Source: Polyangiaceae bacterium (GTDB lineage Bacteria > Myxococcota_A > Polyangia > Polyangiales > Polyangiaceae). Taken from it: DNA of 36,358 nucleotides. Numbering within the stretch: position 1 is the stretch's first letter; each line of letters opens with the position of its first letter. Below are positions 32,558 to 36,358 of the stretch, in pieces. A program made the translations under genes and the position numbers. The notes beneath the pieces were generated by a model, which was not told the DNA's origin, made no database searches, and worked only from the letters and a program-made list of their open reading frames with translations. Location: assembly GCA_025353725.1 (NCBI GenBank), contig JANXOF010000091.1, positions 1 to 36,358 on the forward strand. Direction: 5' to 3'.

Positions 32558-35500
32558 ATGGCACAGCGCGGAGCCCCTAAGTTTTTCGTTAGGCCCATGT
32601 CGGTCGTCCGGTGCTTGCTTCTCGGAGCGTTGCAGCTTGCGGCCATCGCGTGGTTTTGCCCCGGGCGCGGATTGCCGCTTGATGACGCGTGGATTCATCA
32701 GGTGGTCGCGAGGACCTTCGCGGAGACGGGTACGCTTGGCTACACGCCAGGCCAGCACGGCGCTGCGGCCACCAGTTATCTGTGGGCGGCGCTTCTCGCG
32801 GTCAACTTCAAGGTGGTTCACTTGGAGCCCGCTCTTTGGGCCCTGATTTTCAACAGTGCTTGCGCCGTGGGAGCCGGGCAGTGGCTCTATGCTTTGTTGG
32901 AGCGCGCCCGTCCTGGCGATTTTGCGGAGGCCCCGTGGCGTCTCCTCTCGTTCACGAGCGCTCTCGTTGCGAGCGCCTCGCCAAACGTTCTCTGGTTCGC
33001 GTGTTCGGGCATGGAGGCGATGCCTTTTATCGCGCTCTCTCTGGCGGCCGTCTGGGCGGCAACTCCCGAAAGGTCGACGCTGCGCGGCTCCTGCCTCGCG
33101 GGCTTCTTCGCGGGTGGCCTCGCACTTTTGCGACCGGATGCCGTTCCGCTCGGCGCGCTGCTTACACTTTATGTGCTGATTCGAAGAGGCCGTCGGCAGG
33201 CGATGGTGCTCGCTTTTCCATGGGTTTTGGCGGTTCTCCTCTACGTGGGCTCGAATCTCGCGAAGACTGGACACATGCTGCCCAGCACGCTCGCGGGGCG
33301 GCGCTGGCTTTGGCTTGAAATGTCTGGGGGCCTCTCGAAAAGCGAGCAAGCGCTCGACTTTTTGGATCTTTGGGTGACGCGACTCGGGAGCTACACGATC
33401 GAATCGAGCTCCGGCGTCGTTTGGCTATCGCTCGGAATTTGTGCATTCGGAGCCTTCGTGCTCGTTCGACCTCGAAGGCCAGCGAGCCGACCGGGTGTGT
33501 CCGCCGACGGAGTTAGACTTGTCTTCGCTTGGGCGGCCTCTCACGCCGCGCTCTACGCTTTGTTGTTACCGACTCCTGGCCATGGTGGGCGTTATCAGCC
33601 TCTCGTTCCGCTCCTTTTCACGGCGACGTTGCCGCTCGGCTCTCTTTTCGTTCTCCGCGTTTTCGGCGCGATCGTTGGCCTCCAACGCAGCGGGCGCCCG
33701 CTCGCCTTCGCATTTTTGGCGTGCTTCGCGTTTTTCCCGTGGATAGCGCTTGGTGCACCCGCGATGTCTGCCTTCCGAGAGGCAAACGCGCTCGCGGTGG
33801 CGCACATTCAGGCGACGGAACTGGCGGTCGGAGCTTTTTTGAACGACCTCCCGGATGGCAACGTGGCGAGCTTTGACATCGGCGGTTCGGGCTTTGTCGC
33901 CCGCCGTCGCGTCCTCGACCTCGGTGGCCTTTCCGACCCGCGCACGGCGTCGCTGCTCGAGACGGGCCGGCTCGCTTCGTGGCTTCAGGCGCAGGACGTT
34001 CGATGGGTCGTCTTGCCTCAAGGCTACGACACGACACTGCCCGTCTTCGAAGACTATCGAACGCGCCTTCATCTGGCCGACGCGCCCAACCTCGAACTTC
34101 GCGCGGTTCGAACCTTCGAGACGCCGTTCGACCGGTGGCTTCCGGCGATCCGGGCCACCTGGAACGCCGCGCCCAAGCAAGTGGTCTACGAAGTGCGCTT
34201 CCGAAGCGGTATTCCGCCCGCTCGCGAGGTCGCTCTTGTCTCGCGGGATGCGCTTCGAAGTATTGGAGACCCCGCTCATCTGGCGACGCGGCGCGAGCGA
34301 CATGTCGCCGAGCACATGCTCGCGACCCTTGCCGCTTGGGATGTACCCGTCGAAGTGCGGCTCAGTCCGTTTCCTCAGTCGCCAGATGCGCGCGCGAGTT
34401 CCAGCGGGTGTCTTATCCAACTTGGCGTTTGGGGCATAAGCCTTGATGGGTGCGCGGTCGCCGGTGATCCGGCGGTATTCCGCGCGATGACCTATGAGCA
34501 AACGGGTCGCTATCTCGACGTGGGTGACTTCGGCGGAGCTCTGCGCTCGCTCGTTCACGTGGTCGCGCAAGTAAAGCGCCGTGGCGATCCGTCCTTTCAA
34601 CCGCCGCTTGCCCCGCTGATGCCACCCGTGCCCGGTGGCGTTCGTGAGTCGTCCATGGCCGCGGGCAGGCTCGGACTGGCGCTCGCTCTTGGTGTTCTGT
34701 TCCTCGCGCTCGCGTCTGACGCCGTCGCGCGTCGCAGAGATCGCATTCGTGAACGTTTGTCGATTCTCATCAAGCGGGTGCGAGGCGCCGTACTCACCAT
34801 GCTTGGCGTCACGATCGTTTTTTTCGTGGGCTGCGCGGGGCGAGACGTCGACGTTGCGCGAACTTTGGTCGAGGGCCGCGCCGCGGTGGATAGCGCGATT
34901 GCAAAGGGCGGAAGTGTCGACGAAGACAAGGCTACGCATCGCGTTCCGATCCTCGAAGCCGCAAACCTTGGCGACGCCGACGTTCTTTCTATTCTCCTAT
35001 CGCATGGCGCACAGATCGCGGTGCGTGCCGTCGACGGCGCGACCCCGCTCCACGCCGCGGCTCGACGAGGCCACGCCGGCGCTCTTGCCGTGTTGCTCGC
35101 CGCCGCCCCGGAATCCGCGCGCGGCTCTTCGATTCTCGAGCTTCGAGCCGGCGCACGCCAACGCACCGCGCTCCAGGATGCGGTCCTCAGCGGATCTCTC
35201 GACTCCGTTCGTGAGCTTTTGGCGGCTGGGGGTGAGGCCACCGCGGCGGACGCGTTTGGACAGACGCCGCTGCACGCGCTTAGCGCCGTCGACCCGGCAC
35301 GGGTCGCCTCACTCGCAAGGCTGCTTCTCGACGCGCGAGGCGACCCGACGGCGGTCGACGCGCGTGGGTTCACGGCGCTTCACGCCGCTGCAGCGGCCGA
35401 CAACGGGCCGTTGACCGAAATGCTTGTAAAGAGAACGGAGTCGTTACGGGACGCGCGAACACCGCTCGGCGAAACAGCCTTAGACGTCGCCCTAAGGTAT

Positions 35501-35731
35501 GGGCGCGACCGGCCTGCGGAGCTTCTCTTCCAGGCCGGGATGGTGCCGTCGTTCGGGCAGTTACCGCCGCTCCACGAAGCGGCACGCTCGGACGCGCTCG
35601 GGCGAGCCGTCGACCTCGTTGTCGCCGGAGCCGACCTACGCCGCAAAGTCGCGGGAGAGACGGCGCTCGAGGTGGCGGTCGCCTCCGGGAGTGAGCGCGT
35701 CGCATCCTTCCTGAGAGCCCGCTTACGCTAA
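32558..35731 (+). CDS. GT-C-type membrane protein fused to ankyrin repeats
   Basis: A 1057-residue protein without internal stops. Residues 1-450 are a GT-C-like membrane module: first helix, then GLPLDDAWIHQVVARTFAET with the catalytic-type acidic pair, GYTPGQHGAAATSYLWAALL, and about ten helices. Residues 450-690 are an outer domain (NVASFDIGGSGFVARRRVLD). Two helices at about 700 and 745 enclose a very basic loop (RRRDRIRERLSILIKRVRG). The final 290 residues contain ankyrin repeats (DGATPLHAAARRGHAGALAV, FGQTPLHALSAVD, RGFTALHAAAAADNGPLTEM, PLGETALDVALRYG). The second helix reads MLGVTIVFFVGC, a perfect lipoprotein signal (M748, C759), so the ankyrin part looks like a formerly separate lipoprotein joined in frame. 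Positive-inside reasoning puts the repeats outside the cytoplasm. Confidence 0.82.
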   Translation: MAQRGAPKFFVRPMSVVRCLLLGALQLAAIAWFCPGRGLPLDDAWIHQVVARTFAETGTLGYTPGQHGAAATSYLWAALLAVNFKVVHLEPALWALIFNSACAVGAGQWLYALLERARPGDFAEAPWRLLSFTSALVASASPNVLWFACSGMEAMPFIALSLAAVWAATPERSTLRGSCLAGFFAGGLALLRPDAVPLGALLTLYVLIRRGRRQAMVLAFPWVLAVLLYVGSNLAKTGHMLPSTLAGRRWLWLEMSGGLSKSEQALDFLDLWVTRLGSYTIESSSGVVWLSLGICAFGAFVLVRPRRPASRPGVSADGVRLVFAWAASHAALYALLLPTPGHGGRYQPLVPLLFTATLPLGSLFVLRVFGAIVGLQRSGRPLAFAFLACFAFFPWIALGAPAMSAFREANALAVAHIQATELAVGAFLNDLPDGNVASFDIGGSGFVARRRVLDLGGLSDPRTASLLETGRLASWLQAQDVRWVVLPQGYDTTLPVFEDYRTRLHLADAPNLELRAVRTFETPFDRWLPAIRATWNAAPKQVVYEVRFRSGIPPAREVALVSRDALRSIGDPAHLATRRERHVAEHMLATLAAWDVPVEVRLSPFPQSPDARASSSGCLIQLGVWGISLDGCAVAGDPAVFRAMTYEQTGRYLDVGDFGGALRSLVHVVAQVKRRGDPSFQPPLAPLMPPVPGGVRESSMAAGRLGLALALGVLFLALASDAVARRRDRIRERLSILIKRVRGAVLTMLGVTIVFFVGCAGRDVDVARTLVEGRAAVDSAIAKGGSVDEDKATHRVPILEAANLGDADVLSILLSHGAQIAVRAVDGATPLHAAARRGHAGALAVLLAAAPESARGSSILELRAGARQRTALQDAVLSGSLDSVRELLAAGGEATAADAFGQTPLHALSAVDPARVASLARLLLDARGDPTAVDARGFTALHAAAAADNGPLTEMLVKRTESLRDARTPLGETALDVALRYGRDRPAELLFQAGMVPSFGQLPPLHEAARSDALGRAVDLVVAGADLRRKVAGETALEVAVASGSERVASFLRARLR

Positions 35732-35755
35732 ACCGTCGCTCCCGAATTCGTTGCG

Positions 35756-36022
35756 CTAACGAGGGCCCGCGTCCGTGCGAGCGGCATCGGCTCTACCCGC
35801 ATCCGCACGGGCGCAGCCACCGGCATCGGCGTAGCCATATCCTCCGTACCCGCCATATCCCCCGTATCCACCGTATCCACTCTGTCCGTTCGAACAGATT
35901 TCATCGTCCGACGCGCCGTTGTTGTCTTCCATCTGCCCGCAGGCGACGAGGAAGCATACGACGATGCCGAGCATCGCGAGCAGAACGATGGGTGCCATAC
36001 GCACGAGAGATGTCGTTTTCAT
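35756..36022 (-). CDS. Small putative lipoprotein with YGG repeats
   Basis: From ATG at 36022 this is an 88-residue protein: a signal peptide MKTTSLVRMAPIVLLAMLGI ending in the lipobox LVAC, a short acidic stretch (QMEDNNGASDDEICSNGQ), four YGG units, then an Ala/Asp-rich tail (ADAGGCARADAGRADAARTD). The mature part is low in complexity, with two cysteines that may pair. Similar Gly/Tyr-rich mini-lipoproteins are seen in myxobacteria, but I cannot name a family. The frame is open upstream to 36061, but the lipoprotein signal fixes the start. It converges with the ankyrin gene, 24 bp away. Confidence 0.6.
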   Translation of the reverse strand: MKTTSLVRMAPIVLLAMLGIVVCFLVACGQMEDNNGASDDEICSNGQSGYGGYGGYGGYGGYGYADAGGCARADAGRADAARTDAGPR

Positions 36023-36136
36023 AAACGACGTGCTTGCAGGCGCTATGCCGCACCGCGGCACTGGAGCGTTCCCTCGAAACCGTCGGCCAAACCGAAGTGA
36101 ATCTCTATCCAGGGGGCGGGTCGCACACGTGGGTGG

Positions 36137-36358
36137 CTATCGGCGGATCCACCAGACGCGTGCTCCCACGCGTTTTCCGTCGGTTAGGGGGAGGACCCGC
36201 GCGTCATGAGGAGTGTAAACTTTCGTCGTTCGCGTCGTTCGCGTCGTTCGCGTCGTTCGCGTCGTTCGCGTCGTTCGCGTCGTTCGCGTCGTTCGCGTCG
36301 TTCGCGTCGTTCGCGTCGTTCGCGTCGTTCGCGTCGTTCGCGTCGTTCGCGTCGTTCG
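36137..36358 (-). CDS. Candidate C-terminal end of a protein containing RTT tripeptide repeats, partial
   Basis: One minus-strand frame is open from the window edge through the 9-bp repeat (Arg-Thr-Thr units) and goes on as KVYTPHDARVLPLTDGKRVG, then ARVWWIRR, before a TAG at 36137-36139. The unique tail has the look of real protein: mixed polar and hydrophobic residues and Trp-Trp. The other two minus frames through the repeat (Asn-Asp-Ala, ending in SLHSS, and Glu-Arg-Arg) are also open, so the frame cannot be chosen with confidence. The N-terminus lies outside the window. Confidence 0.3.
   Translation of the reverse strand, partial: RTTRTTRTTRTTRTTRTTRTTRTTRTTRTTRTTRTTRTTRTTRTTKVYTPHDARVLPLTDGKRVGARVWWIRR
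36224..36358. repeat. Perfect 9-bp tandem repeat, at least 15 copies
   Basis: The unit CGTCGTTCG is repeated 15 times without a single mismatch and runs off the window edge, so the true length is unknown. Since 9 is a multiple of 3, every reading frame stays open: plus frames give Arg-Arg-Ser, Val-Val-Arg or Ser-Phe-Ala units, minus frames give Arg-Thr-Thr, Asn-Asp-Ala or Glu-Arg-Arg. A plus-strand ATG at 36206 would start an Arg-Arg-Ser repeat protein. Identical copies point to recent slippage or to an assembly artefact at a contig end. Confidence 0.95.

Noticed and set aside
33566-34939. 457-codon minus-strand open frame within the GT-C-ankyrin gene
   Set aside because: It lies wholly antisense to a clear coding gene, is made of Arg/Glu/Ala-rich residues without helices or motifs, and is explained by GC3 bias leaving the opposite frame open.
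36224-36358. Repeat considered as a CRISPR array
   Set aside because: The units are 9 bp, contiguous and identical, with no spacers; this is a simple tandem repeat.

Overview
The window looks like chromosomal DNA of a Gram-negative myxobacterium (Myxococcota, probably Polyangia/Sorangiineae). The grounds are high GC with strong GC3 bias, three long Ser/Thr protein kinases in a row (two fused to formylglycine-generating-enzyme-like domains), a secreted protein with a MYXO-CTERM-type tail, frequent GTG starts, tight gene packing and ADP-heptose genes, which imply an LPS-type outer membrane. The genus is not certain.

Layout. (1) 1-730: a tRNA-Phe on the minus strand with a good promoter, followed beyond its 3' end by remnants of small toxin-antitoxin-like or DNA-binding genes. 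(2) 911-7148: two tandem paralogous kinase/FGE-like receptors, then a convergent zinc-ribbon Ser/Thr kinase. (3) 7356-11535: a MYXO-CTERM surface protein, a MATE transporter, a small lipoprotein, a His-rich zinc-ribbon protein and a pteridine-reductase-like SDR. (4) 11532-15878 (minus): an overlapping operon of two GT-C-type membrane glycosyltransferases and a lipoprotein between them. (5) 16000-18611 (plus): a compact ADP-heptose operon, made of a GmhA-HldC fusion, GmhB and HldA. (6) 18654-19478: an FkbM methyltransferase. (7) 19699-28520: two fragments of membrane glycosyltransferase genes in the same orientation, separated by IS701, IS630 and IS66 sequences that flank an apparently intact cassette of FkbH, acyl carrier protein, MBOAT and a DltD/DHHW-like protein. 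(8) 28759-32457 (minus): a GT9 heptosyltransferase-like enzyme and a large DUF6311-like GT-C protein. (9) 32558-35731 (plus): a GT-C membrane protein fused to ankyrin repeats. (10) 35756-36358: a small YGG-repeat lipoprotein and a 9-bp tandem repeat of 15 exact copies running off the edge.

Regions 4-9 read as a surface-polysaccharide locus. ADP-heptose is made by the three-gene operon and probably used by the GT9 enzyme. Polyprenyl-linked sugars would be used by the GT-C enzymes in the outer leaflet of the inner membrane. FkbM would add methyl groups. The FkbH-ACP-MBOAT-DltD-like cassette would load a three-carbon acyl group (glyceryl, by family precedent) on the carrier protein and move it across the membrane onto the glycan, in the manner of Dlt D-alanylation. 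That cassette, its IS-flanked setting and the GT-C-ankyrin fusion are the most novel-looking parts. All functional calls come from reading motifs by eye; no database search was run.
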